NCBI RefSeq assembly: GCF_003724155.1
Contig: NZ_RJJQ01000005.1
Coordinates: 1 to 64,000, forward strand
Reading direction: 5' to 3'
DNA: 64,000 nucleotides
From: Flexivirga caeni
Lineage (GTDB): Bacteria; Actinomycetota; Actinomycetes; Actinomycetales; Dermatophilaceae
Part shown: in pieces, positions 26,068 to 34,226 of the stretch
Layout: every line of letters begins with the position of its first letter
How positions within the stretch are numbered: position 1 is the stretch's first letter
Made by a program: the position numbers and the translations under genes
The notes under the pieces: model-generated
Database searches by the model: none
The model's input: only the letters and a program-made list of their open reading frames with translations
What the model was told of the DNA's origin: nothing

Positions 26068-26901
26068 TCACCGACTGTTCTGCCTGCCGGCCAGCCAGCG
26101 AGCGTATGGCGCGCCACCCCGGATCGCCTCGGGCCCGGGCAGATTCGACCCTTCCGCGAAGCGGCGCATGGTGCCGCCCAGTGCCGGCAGGCGCACGACG
26201 CGGGGAGCGCGCCGGCCCTCGACATGTGCGGTGAGGACCGCCAGCTCCCGCGCCGAGAGCACCTCGGGCCCGGCAAGCTCCAGGACACCTGGCGGCTCTT
26301 CGTCGAGCGCCAGGTCGACCAGCTGGGTTGCCAGCCAAGCGGATTCGACCGGCGCAAACCGCAGCCCCTGCACACCGACGCCGAACCCGGCGACCTGGCT
26401 GCCGACCAGTCGGTGCACGAGTTCATGCACCTGGGTGGCGCGCGCGGTCACGTGCGGGCAGCCGGAGTCGGTCACGACCGTCTCGGCCGCGGCCTTGGCA
26501 CGGTAGTAGGGGAGCGGGTTGTCCCAGCAACCGACGATCGAGACGTTGACCAGCCGGGCGTCCGGATTGTGCTGCGCCAGCGTCATACACAGCCGTCGCG
26601 TGCCGTCGACGTCGACCTCCTGACTGTGCCGCGCATCGCTCGCGCAGTGGATGACGGTCTGCACTCCGTCGACCGCTTCGGCGAGGCCGGCGCCGGTCGT
26701 CAGGTCGCCGACGACCTCGCGGACCTCGTGCGGTGACCGACCCGGCGATCGGCTCAATACCGTTGTGGGCACACCGGACCGGAGCAGTTCGCGGACCACC
26801 TGCGAGCCGATCGTGCCCGTGCCGCCGGTGACCAGCACCGGCTGCCGGGCGATGCCGGGAAGGCCGGGCACGAAGCGGGGCGGGTCGGTCGCCTGCGACA
26901 T
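26068..26901 (-). CDS. NAD(P)-binding SDR/NmrA-like epimerase-reductase
   Basis: A 277-residue atypical short-chain dehydrogenase. The nucleotide loop is LVTGGTGTIGSQVVREL. VVGDLTTGAGLAEAVDGVQTVIHCAS and VNVSIVGCWDNPLPYYRAKAAAE give the Ser and YxxxK residues, in the form YYRAK. The C-terminal half (RFAPVESAWLATQLVDLALDEEPPGVLELAGPEVL) is the NmrA/azoreductase-like arrangement. The substrate is unknown. It lies immediately downstream of the minimal-zincin gene on the same strand and ends 9 bp from the convergent DUF5719-like gene. Confidence 0.85.
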   Translation of the reverse strand: MSQATDPPRFVPGLPGIARQPVLVTGGTGTIGSQVVRELLRSGVPTTVLSRSPGRSPHEVREVVGDLTTGAGLAEAVDGVQTVIHCASDARHSQEVDVDGTRRLCMTLAQHNPDARLVNVSIVGCWDNPLPYYRAKAAAETVVTDSGCPHVTARATQVHELVHRLVGSQVAGFGVGVQGLRFAPVESAWLATQLVDLALDEEPPGVLELAGPEVLSARELAVLTAHVEGRRAPRVVRLPALGGTMRRFAEGSNLPGPEAIRGGAPYARWLAGRQNSR

Positions 26902-26902
26902 G

Positions 26903-27295
26903 TCAGTCCTCCAGGTCGTCCGGATGTATGCCGATGACGTGTGCCACCTGTTCGGCCAGCACATCCCACACCAGATCGGCGAGTTCCCCGTCCTCGGACG
27001 CCCGTGACTCGATCGGGCGGCGATAGAGGACCACCCGGGCGGCGGTGCCGCGCCTGGCCGCGAAGGCGCGGCCTAAGGCGAGGTCGGCCTCCCAGGGCGG
27101 CGGGTCGGTGGCAGGCACGTCCTCGACCGCGAACTCGATGTCGTCCAGTTTCCGCTTCAGCCGGCGTTCGAGGCTTTCGACGCCGTCGAGCACGAGCTCG
27201 TCGAACTGGGCTGAGCGGCTGCGCATCGCCGGCACGGGCGGCCAGGCGAGCGGACCCCGGAAGCCACGGCCGTGCCGTTCGCTCCGGGAGTTCAT
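26903..27295 (-). CDS. Minimal-zincin (metallopeptidase-family, DUF1025) protein with degenerate active site
   Basis: A 130-residue protein. FDELVLDGVESLERRLKRKLDDIEFAVEDVP, RVVLYRRPIESRA and the C-terminal VLAEQVAHVIGIHPDDLED match PF06262. The family's zinc motif is HExxHxxGI; here it reads AEQVAHVIGI, so the first metal His is Ala while Glu and the second His remain. Several actinobacterial homologues share similar losses, so a non-catalytic role is likely. The position between whiB and the DUF3499 gene matches Rv3259. Confidence 0.82.
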   Translation of the reverse strand: MNSRSERHGRGFRGPLAWPPVPAMRSRSAQFDELVLDGVESLERRLKRKLDDIEFAVEDVPATDPPPWEADLALGRAFAARRGTAARVVLYRRPIESRASEDGELADLVWDVLAEQVAHVIGIHPDDLED

Positions 27296-27373
27296 GCCCC
27301 AACCCTAAGCCAGCGACGGCCGCGCGGCGCGCCGGAGGGCGACCCTCGGCGCGGTGGCCTACAGTCGAACATC

Positions 27374-27733
27374 GTGACCGGTCCCAGAGTGAAACGCCTG
27401 TGTTCTCGCACCGCCTGCAAGTCGCCCGCAGTCGCCACTCTGACCTATGTGCACGCCGATCAAACCGCAGTCCTCGGGCCGCTGGCGACCTACGCCGAGC
27501 CGCACACCTACGACCTGTGCGCCGACCACACCACCCGGCTGACGGCGCCGCGCGGCTGGACCGTCGTGCGGCTGGCGATCGATCTGAGCGAGCCGGAGCC
27601 CACCCCGGACGACCTGCTTGCCCTCGCCGACGCGGTGCGGGCCGCTGCCGCGCCGCCGCCCGCTCCCGCGGCGCCGGTGAGCAGCGGACGGCCGGTGCTG
27701 ACCGTCCTCCCCGGCCTGGACCCGTCCCGGTAG
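27374..27733 (+). CDS. DUF3499-family protein
   Basis: A 119-residue protein with an N-terminal Cys pair (LCSRTACKSPAVATLTYVHADQTAVLGPLA) and a third Cys with His in HTYDLCADHTTRL, so a zinc site is plausible. The C-terminal third is Pro/Ala-rich. Function is unknown, but it is found beside manB in actinobacteria (Rv3258c). TACAGT (27360-27365) lies 8 nt before GTG 27374, indicating a leaderless start. Confidence 0.82.
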   Translation: MTGPRVKRLCSRTACKSPAVATLTYVHADQTAVLGPLATYAEPHTYDLCADHTTRLTAPRGWTVVRLAIDLSEPEPTPDDLLALADAVRAAAAPPPAPAAPVSSGRPVLTVLPGLDPSR

Positions 27734-27744
27734 GCTGCTCACTC

Positions 27745-29388
27745 GTGACTGCACCCCGGCTCGCCGACTTCTGCAAGGCGTATGACGTTCGCGGGCTGGT
27801 CCCCGACCAGTTGAACGAGGAGGTCGCGACCGCGATCGGTGCCGCGTTCGCCGAGGTGGTTGCCGCACCGGACGGTGCGAGCGCGGTGGTCATCGGGCAC
27901 GACATGCGGCCGAGTTCACCCGCGCTGTCGCTGGCGTTCGCGCGCGGCGTCGCGTCGACCGGCCTCGACGTCGTGCAGATCGGGCTCTGCTCGACCGACG
28001 GGCTCTACTACGCGAGTGGCTCGCTCGGCCTGCCTGGCGCGATGTTCACCGCGAGCCACAACCCGGCGCAGTACAACGGGATCAAGTTGTGCCGATCGGG
28101 CGCGCGACCGGTGAGCAAGGTGACCGGCCTCGCCGAGATCACCCGGCTCGCGCAGGGCCGGCTGGACTCCCCGGCACACCGTGCTGCTGCAGCTGCCGAG
28201 GGTGAGATTACCGATCGCGATCTGCTCGGCGACTATGCGGCGTTCCTGCGCGGCCTGGTCGACTTGTCGGGCAGCCGCCGGCTCAAGGTCGTGGTCGACG
28301 CGGGCAACGGCATGGGCGGCTACACCGTGCCGGCCGTGCTCGGCATGGACGGGTTGCTGCCCGGGTTGCCGGTCGACGTCATACCGCTCTATTTCGAGCT
28401 GGACGGCACCTTCCCCAACCACGAGGCGAACCCGCTGGAGCCGGAGAACCTGTGTGACCTGCAGCGGGCCGTCGTCGAGCAGGGCGCGGACGCCGGCCTC
28501 GCCTTCGACGGCGACGCCGACCGCTGCTTCGTGGTGGACGAGCGCGGGGAGCCGGTCAGCCCGTCCGCCGTGACGGCACTGGTCGCGACCCGGGAGATCG
28601 CCAAGGCCGGTGAGGGCGCGCGCATCGTCTACAACCTGATCTCGTCGCGTGGGGTGCCCGAGATCATCGCGGAGTACGGCGGCGAGCCGGTCCGCACCCG
28701 CGTCGGGCACTCCTTCATCAAAGCCGAAATGGCCTCGCACCAGGCTGTTTTCGGCGGGGAGCACTCGGCGCACTACTACTTCAAGGACTTCTGGTATGCC
28801 GACACGGGCATGCTGGCCGCGATGCATGTGCTGGCGGCGCTGGGGGAGCAGGACGAGCCATTGTCGGCGCTGGCCGCGGCATACAGCCGGTATGCCGCCT
28901 CGGGCGAGATCAACTCGCGCGTGACCGACGGCGCGGCCGCGACCGAGCGGGTCCGCGCGTGGGCGGAGCGCCACGGGGACGTCACGGCAGACCTGCTCGA
29001 CGGGCTGACACTCACCCATGACGCCGCGCCGATGTGGTGGCTCAACGTGCGCGCGAGCAACACCGAGCCGCTGCTGCGCCTCAACGTCGAGGCGGCGGAC
29101 CGTGCCACCATGGAGTGGGTGCGCGACGGTGCCCTGCAGCAGATCCGCGAAGGAGAGACTCCGATGACTGCCAGTGCCGAACTCGGCGGCGTGATCGACC
29201 CGTGGTTGCGCGAGATCCTGCGGTGCCCAGTGGGGCTCCATGAGCTCGTCGACGCGACGGGCCCTGATGGCGGCGCCGAGTTGCAGTGCGCGGCCGACTG
29301 CGGAGGGCCGGGCCAGCGCCGGGGCTATCCCATCGAGGGCGGCGTCCCGGTGCTGTTGGCGGACGAATCCAGAGTGTTCACAGTCTGA
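27745..29388 (+). CDS. manB: Phosphomannomutase/phosphoglucomutase read through into a Trm112-like protein
   Basis: One frame of 547 codons. Residues 1-~470 are an alpha-D-phosphohexomutase: AYDVRGLVPDQL, catalytic Ser in FTASHNPAQYNG, the Mg2+ loop FDGDADRCF, GGEHSAHYYFKDF and phosphate-binding RASNTEPLLRLNVEA. Residues 474-547 are a complete Trm112/UPF0434-type protein (WLREILRCPVGLHELV, two further Cys, YPIEGGVPVLL). The second part has its own ATG at 29164 with AAGGAG 8 nt upstream. Either a fused protein, two products, or both may be made. TAGGCT (27731-27736) lies 8 nt before GTG 27745. The mutase interconverts mannose-6-P and mannose-1-P for GDP-mannose. Confidence 0.92.
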   Translation: MTAPRLADFCKAYDVRGLVPDQLNEEVATAIGAAFAEVVAAPDGASAVVIGHDMRPSSPALSLAFARGVASTGLDVVQIGLCSTDGLYYASGSLGLPGAMFTASHNPAQYNGIKLCRSGARPVSKVTGLAEITRLAQGRLDSPAHRAAAAAEGEITDRDLLGDYAAFLRGLVDLSGSRRLKVVVDAGNGMGGYTVPAVLGMDGLLPGLPVDVIPLYFELDGTFPNHEANPLEPENLCDLQRAVVEQGADAGLAFDGDADRCFVVDERGEPVSPSAVTALVATREIAKAGEGARIVYNLISSRGVPEIIAEYGGEPVRTRVGHSFIKAEMASHQAVFGGEHSAHYYFKDFWYADTGMLAAMHVLAALGEQDEPLSALAAAYSRYAASGEINSRVTDGAAATERVRAWAERHGDVTADLLDGLTLTHDAAPMWWLNVRASNTEPLLRLNVEAADRATMEWVRDGALQQIREGETPMTASAELGGVIDPWLREILRCPVGLHELVDATGPDGGAELQCAADCGGPGQRRGYPIEGGVPVLLADESRVFTV

Positions 29389-29398
29389 TCCGGCTGAC

Positions 29399-30580
29399 AT
29401 GCCCTACCTGGACGAGGCGACCCTCGACGACCCGGACGAACTGGCCCGACGCGATTCACGAGACTCGCTGCGCGCGCTGGCGACGGCGGGCGCGCAGGTG
29501 CGGGAGGCGGTCACGCTGTCCGAGGAAGGCGGAGTCGAACGCGTCAGTTATGGCGAGCGTCCCCGGTCGGTCGTGGTCGCGGCGCTGGGCGGCAGCGCGG
29601 TGGTGGCCGACGTGCTCGAGATGCTCGCCGAACCTTCGTCGCCCGTGCCGGTGACGGTGCGCCGCAACCTGCCGCTGCCGGGCTGGGTCGGCCCCCTCGA
29701 CCTGGTCATCGCGGTGTCGCTGTCCGGGCGGGCGGAAGGACCGGTCGCAGTCGCCCGCGAGGCAGCGCGGCGTGGCTCCGCGCTGCTCACGGTGGGCGCC
29801 GAGGACTCGCCACTGGCCGAGCTCAGCCACCGCGCTCGCGGCGTGCACATCGGGGTCGGCCGAGGTCGCGCGTCGTCGCGAACCTCGTTGTGGTCGTTGC
29901 TGACTCCCGTGTTGATGGCCGGCGACGCACTCGGCCTGATCGACGTCCCGCGGTCGGTGCTGCCCGAGGTCGCCACGCGCCTCGATGAGCAGGCGGAGGC
30001 GTGCCGCCCGTCGTCCGAGGCGTTCGTCAACCCGGCGAAGCTGATCGCCGTGCAGGCTGCCGAGACCGTGCCGGTCGTGCTGGGCGACGGTGCCCTGGCC
30101 GGGGTGGCGGCACGTCGTGCGGCCGCCATGCTGGCGCAGACCGCGCGGATCCCGGCCACCTGGGGAGAACTGCCCGACGCAGCATCGCAGGTCGTCGCGT
30201 GCTTCGACGGCCCGTTCACTGCCGGAGGTGGCGTGGGCGCTGCAGCCGCCCGGCAGGCGGACATCTTCGCCGACCCGTTCCTCGATGCTCCGGCCCAGCC
30301 GAAACTGGGTGTCATGATGCTGCGCGACGCACCCGTGCAGCCGCCCAGCCCGGAGAGCGACGCCGCGCAGGCACTCACCGAGGCCGTGCTGACCACCGCG
30401 AGGGCCGCAGGTGCTCACGTGATCGAATCCACCGCAACGGCAGGGCATCCGGTCGCGCGGCTGGCCGAACTGATGGCGCTCACCGACTTCGCGGCGACCT
30501 ATCTCGCACTCGGGCTCGGCGTGGACCCCGCCGTGTCGCCGCACGTCGCCGATCTGCGCGATCGCACGTCCGGGGCCTGA
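29399..30580 (+). CDS. SIS-domain phosphosugar isomerase (phosphoglucose/phosphomannose isomerase-like)
   Basis: A 393-residue two-SIS-domain protein. The phosphate-binding Ser clusters are VVVAALGGSAVVADVLEML and LDLVIAVSLSGRAEGPVAVA. HIGVGRGRASSRTSLWSLL and ATWGELPDAASQVVACFDGPF resemble bifunctional PGI/PMI enzymes. In M. tuberculosis the corresponding gene (Rv3256c) follows manB, upstream of manA. It probably isomerises fructose-6-P and mannose-6-P or regulates the pathway. Its 3' end overlaps the convergent MFS gene by about 100 nt. Confidence 0.82.
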   Translation: MPYLDEATLDDPDELARRDSRDSLRALATAGAQVREAVTLSEEGGVERVSYGERPRSVVVAALGGSAVVADVLEMLAEPSSPVPVTVRRNLPLPGWVGPLDLVIAVSLSGRAEGPVAVAREAARRGSALLTVGAEDSPLAELSHRARGVHIGVGRGRASSRTSLWSLLTPVLMAGDALGLIDVPRSVLPEVATRLDEQAEACRPSSEAFVNPAKLIAVQAAETVPVVLGDGALAGVAARRAAAMLAQTARIPATWGELPDAASQVVACFDGPFTAGGGVGAAAARQADIFADPFLDAPAQPKLGVMMLRDAPVQPPSPESDAAQALTEAVLTTARAAGAHVIESTATAGHPVARLAELMALTDFAATYLALGLGVDPAVSPHVADLRDRTSGA

Positions 30581-31814
30581 TCAGGCGCCGGCCCGGCACC
30601 CGGCGGATGACCACCGCGTCCACAGCAGCGATTGCGAGCAGCACCACGGCGGTGATCACGAAGACCGCGCGCAGGCCGAGATGAGCACCGACATACCCAC
30701 CCATCAGCGGGCCGGCGACCTGCCCGACGTACTGCGCCGACACCGAGAGACCGAGCACCCGGCCGACGACGTGGTCCGGCACCCGGTGCCGGATGGCGGC
30801 GGTGATGGCCGGCAGCAGGCCGCCGAGCGCGGCACCCATCAGCAGACGCAGGATCGCCAGCACGAGGACGTTGGGCGCGGCCGACTGCGCGAGCAGCAAC
30901 AGGCCGGCGATGGTGAGTGAGCCGACGATCACGGTGAGATGACCGATGCGGTCGCCGAGTCTGCCCAGCCTGGGCGCCGAGACGATGCTGCCCGCGGCGC
31001 CGAGCGCCATGATCGCGCCGGCGGCGAATGACGCATGGCTGGTGCTGTGCAGCAGCTGCGCGACGAAGACGGTGATCGTGGGCTCCACCGACATGGTGGC
31101 GAAGAGCAGCAGGCTCGACGTGACGAGGAGCATGGCGACGATGGTCGGCTGCGGGAGCTGCGGCCAGGTCCGTTCGCGCCGGGTCTCCTTGGCGCGTGGC
31201 GGTTTCCGGTCCTCGTGCAGCAGCGTGGTGGTGGCCACGAAGGCGAGGAAGATGAGGCCGCCCGCCACGAAGAAGGTGGTGCGCACCCCGACGAGCTCAG
31301 GGGCGAAACCGCCGAAGAGCGGTCCGACGATGTTGCCGGCCATGACGCCTCCGGACAGGATCCCGAGGGCCCAGGCGCTGCGTTCCTTGGGGGTCTGCGC
31401 GGCGACTAGGATCGTCGATCCGGACGCATATCCGCCGAGCAGCCCGGTCAGGAGCCGGAGCGCGACCAGCTGCCAGACGTTCTGCGCCAGGCCGATGCAC
31501 GACATCACGATCGCCATGCCGAGGCTGGCGCGGATGAGCATCGACTTGCGGCCGAAGCGGTCGCCGAGGGCGCCCCAGACCGGTGCGGTCAGTGCGGCGG
31601 TGAAGAAGGTCGCGCTGTAGGCGATGCCGGACCAGCGCAGCACGGATGCCTGGTTGTGCACGCCGAGTTGCTCGACGAAGATCGGCAGGTAGGGCACCAG
31701 CATGGTCATCGCCACGATGGTGGTGAACGAACCGCCAACGCACACAAAGAGATTGCGTCGCCAGTGGGTGTTCTCCAGGACGCCCGGCGGCGCGATGCTG
31801 GTCTGTTCACCCAT
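30480..31814 (-). CDS. MFS multidrug-type transporter
   Basis: A 444-residue major facilitator with 12 predicted helices. The A-type motif between TM2 and TM3 is GALGDRFGRKSML, and LRLLTGLLGGYASGS precedes the middle loop. The second half has LGRLGDRIGHLTVIVG and LRLLMGAALGGLLPAI. The profile fits drug:H+ antiporters (TetA/MdtG-like). The last ~35 residues are Arg-rich and unusual (RPRTCDRADRRRAATRRG), because the frame runs 101 nt into the antisense of the isomerase gene. An ancestral stop may have been lost. Confidence 0.88.
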   Translation of the reverse strand: MGEQTSIAPPGVLENTHWRRNLFVCVGGSFTTIVAMTMLVPYLPIFVEQLGVHNQASVLRWSGIAYSATFFTAALTAPVWGALGDRFGRKSMLIRASLGMAIVMSCIGLAQNVWQLVALRLLTGLLGGYASGSTILVAAQTPKERSAWALGILSGGVMAGNIVGPLFGGFAPELVGVRTTFFVAGGLIFLAFVATTTLLHEDRKPPRAKETRRERTWPQLPQPTIVAMLLVTSSLLLFATMSVEPTITVFVAQLLHSTSHASFAAGAIMALGAAGSIVSAPRLGRLGDRIGHLTVIVGSLTIAGLLLLAQSAAPNVLVLAILRLLMGAALGGLLPAITAAIRHRVPDHVVGRVLGLSVSAQYVGQVAGPLMGGYVGAHLGLRAVFVITAVVLLAIAAVDAVVIRRVPGRRLIRPRTCDRADRRRAATRRGPRRARVRDRSPRSR

Positions 31815-31921
31815 GACCGACAGCGTGCTCCAGGCGCGGCGTTCGCGGCAGCGGGTGTCCGAATAATGGTCAATATGTCCACGATTCAGACACACTCCGT
31901 CTATTGACCGGCACACAAACC

Positions 31922-31990
31922 CATCGAGCGGCACAGAAAAACGGCGCGAATTGCTGTACCTCTCGATGCGTTGCTGTGCCTCTCGATGCG
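31922..31990. repeat. Inverted and tandem short repeats upstream of mycothione reductase
   Basis: TTGCTGTRCCTCTCGATGCG occurs twice head to tail (31951-31970, 31971-31990) with one difference. An inverted relative, CATCGAGCGGCACAG, sits at 31922-31936. The CCTCTCGATG and ATCGAGCGG words are shared with the region at 12841-12927. The repeats lie between the divergent MFS and mtr genes. Confidence 0.65.
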
Positions 31991-32022
31991 GGGAGAGTCG
32001 CGGTCCGGCATACGCTGGGCCG

Positions 32023-33393
32023 GTGACGCATTTCGACCTGGCCATCATCGGCACCGGCTCCGGCAACTCCCTGGTGACACCGGACTTCGACGACAAGCGG
32101 GTAGCGGTGATCGAGGAAGGCCTCTTCGGCGGCACCTGCCTCAACGTCGGGTGCATTCCGACCAAGATGTTCGTGTATGCCGCAGAGGTCGCCGACACGA
32201 TCCGCGGCTCGGCGAAGTACGGAGTGGACGCGACCCTGGACGGTGTGCGGTGGCGTGACATCCGGGACCGCGTGTTCGGCCGCATCGACCCGATCGAGGC
32301 CGGGGGCCGCGAATACCGCGAGAACGGACCGAACACTACGGCGTACGAAGGGCATGCGGAGTTCGTCGGCCCGCGTGAACTGCGGGTGCAGGTCGGCGAT
32401 GCGGTCGAGACGGTGACAGCGGACCAGATCGTCATTGCCACGGGTGCGCATTCCGTGGTGCCCGAGGTGATCTCGCAGTCCGGCGTGCCGTACCACACCA
32501 GCGACACCGTGATGCGCATGGACGAACTCCCTTCGTCCATGGTGATTCTCGGCGGCGGATTCATTGCCGCGGAGTTCGCGCACGTCTTCGGCGCTCTCGG
32601 CGTGGACGTGAGCATCGTCACGCGCGGTCCGCGGATGCTGCGCGCCGAGGACGACGAGATCAGTGCGGAGTTCACCGCGCTGGCGGCGCAGCAATGGGAC
32701 GTGCACCTGAGCGCCAAGGTTGTCGGGGCCAAGAGCTCGGAACGCGAGGTGGCGTTGGAGCTCGACACCGGCGAGCTCGTGGCAGGTGAGGTGTTGCTGG
32801 TGGCAACTGGACGCCGCCCCAACACCGAGCGCCTCGGCCTCGAAAACGCCGGTGTGGCAACGGAGTCCGACGGGCGGGTGCGGGTCGATGAATTCGGTCG
32901 TACCACCGTCGACGGGGTGTGGTCGCTCGGCGACGCCAGCTCGGCATACCAGCTGAAGCACGTCGCGAATCACGAGGCACGTGTCGTCGCGCACAACCTG
33001 GTGCACCCGGAGGATCTGCGCGCGTTCGACCACCGTTTCGTGCCATCGGCGGTGTTCACCCACCCGCAGATTGCGTCGGTCGGTATGACGGAGGCGGTCG
33101 CGCGAGAGAGCGGACGCGAGATCACCATCAAGGTGCAGCGGTATGGCGACACGGCATACGGCTGGGCGATGGAGGACACCACGGGCATCTTCAAGGTGAT
33201 CGCCGACCGGCAGACCCAGCAGCTGCTCGGTGCCCATGTGATGGGCCCGATGGCGAGCACACTCATCCAGCCGGTGATCCAGGCAATGAGCTTCGACCAG
33301 ACCGCGCCCGACGTGGCACGCGGGCAGTACTGGATCCATCCCGCGCTCGCGGAGGTCGTCGAGAACGCTTTGCTCGGACTGGAATTCGACTGA
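32023..33393 (+). CDS. mtr: Mycothione reductase
   Basis: A 456-residue flavoprotein disulfide reductase that reduces mycothiol disulfide with NADPH. The FAD loop reads LAIIGTGSGNSLV, the redox pair is C39/C44 in GTCLNVGCIPTKMF, the NAD(P) loop is MVILGGGFIAAEFAHVFG, and the catalytic His439-Glu444 pair lies in HPALAEVVENALLGL. GTGSGNS and the shortened N-terminus separate mycothione reductase from lipoamide dehydrogenase. TACGCT (32011-32016) sits 6 nt before GTG 32023, a leaderless start. Presence of this gene implies a mycothiol-making actinobacterium. Confidence 0.95.
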   Translation: MTHFDLAIIGTGSGNSLVTPDFDDKRVAVIEEGLFGGTCLNVGCIPTKMFVYAAEVADTIRGSAKYGVDATLDGVRWRDIRDRVFGRIDPIEAGGREYRENGPNTTAYEGHAEFVGPRELRVQVGDAVETVTADQIVIATGAHSVVPEVISQSGVPYHTSDTVMRMDELPSSMVILGGGFIAAEFAHVFGALGVDVSIVTRGPRMLRAEDDEISAEFTALAAQQWDVHLSAKVVGAKSSEREVALELDTGELVAGEVLLVATGRRPNTERLGLENAGVATESDGRVRVDEFGRTTVDGVWSLGDASSAYQLKHVANHEARVVAHNLVHPEDLRAFDHRFVPSAVFTHPQIASVGMTEAVARESGREITIKVQRYGDTAYGWAMEDTTGIFKVIADRQTQQLLGAHVMGPMASTLIQPVIQAMSFDQTAPDVARGQYWIHPALAEVVENALLGLEFD

Positions 33394-33411
33394 GGTCTGG
33401 TCGCCCGGGGG

Positions 33412-34203
33412 TCAGTCGCGGTCGAACAGCTGCCAGTGCGGCTTGCTCCGGTAGGTGTAGCGGTAGTAGTCCGACAGCTTCAGCCCGGTGGCGGCCGCCT
33501 CGTCCACGATGACCGTCGCGTGTTCGTGGAGTTGCAGCGCCGACGCTGGCACGAACGAACTGAGCGGGCCCTCGACGGCGGCTGCGATGGCGTGGGCCTT
33601 GCCATCGCCCTGGGCGACGAGCAGCAGTTCCCGGGCGTCCAGGATGGTGCCCAGGCCTTGCGTCATACAGTGGGTCGGCACCTGGTCGAGTGAGTCGAAG
33701 AATCGTGAATTGTCTTCTCGCGTCTGCGGAGCCAGTGTCTTGACGCGCGTTCGGGAGGCGAAGGATGACGTCGGTTCGTTGAATCCGATGTGCCCGTTGG
33801 CGCCGATGCCGAGGATCTGGATGTCGACGCCGCCCGCGGCCGCGATCGCGCTGTCGTAGGACCGGGCGGCGAACTCCGGGTCGGCGGCCCGGCCGTCCGG
33901 CACGTGCACGCGATCCGGGTTGAAGCCGAGCGGCTCGACGACGTCCCGGCGGATCACACTGAGGTAGGACTGCGGGTGGTCGGCCGGGATGCCGAGGTAT
34001 TCGTCGAGGGCGAAACCGCGGGCCAGGGCGAACGACAGCTCGCCGGCGTCGACCCGGCGCTTCAGGTCGGCATAGATGCCCTGCGGACTGGACCCGGTCG
34101 CGAGACCGATGACGGCAGTGGGCTTTTCGGTCACCCGTGAGGCGATCTTGGCGGCTGCGACGCGGCCGACCTCGGCCGCACTCGGCAGGATGATGACTTC
34201 GAT
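33412..34203 (-). CDS. nagB: Glucosamine-6-phosphate deaminase, apparent AUC start
   Basis: A 263-residue NagB that converts glucosamine-6-P to fructose-6-P and ammonia. AVIGLATGSSPQGIY, FALDEYLGIPADHPQSY (catalytic Asp), ILGIGANGHIGFNEPTSSF (His/Glu dyad) and the THCMTQGLGTIL segment are intact. The family start MEVIILP aligns with ATC-GAA-GTC-ATC here, so the initiator position is ATC at 34203. No ATG, GTG or TTG exists nearby in frame; ATT at 34209 is the only other near-cognate codon. GGAG lies 7 nt upstream of the ATC, the right spacing for a Shine-Dalgarno. Initiation at AUC, a point mutation or a sequencing error are all possible. Confidence 0.93.
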   Translation of the reverse strand: MEVIILPSAAEVGRVAAAKIASRVTEKPTAVIGLATGSSPQGIYADLKRRVDAGELSFALARGFALDEYLGIPADHPQSYLSVIRRDVVEPLGFNPDRVHVPDGRAADPEFAARSYDSAIAAAGGVDIQILGIGANGHIGFNEPTSSFASRTRVKTLAPQTREDNSRFFDSLDQVPTHCMTQGLGTILDARELLLVAQGDGKAHAIAAAVEGPLSSFVPASALQLHEHATVIVDEAAATGLKLSDYYRYTYRSKPHWQLFDRD

Positions 34204-34226
34204 GGCAATGCTCCGTTCAGGACGTA

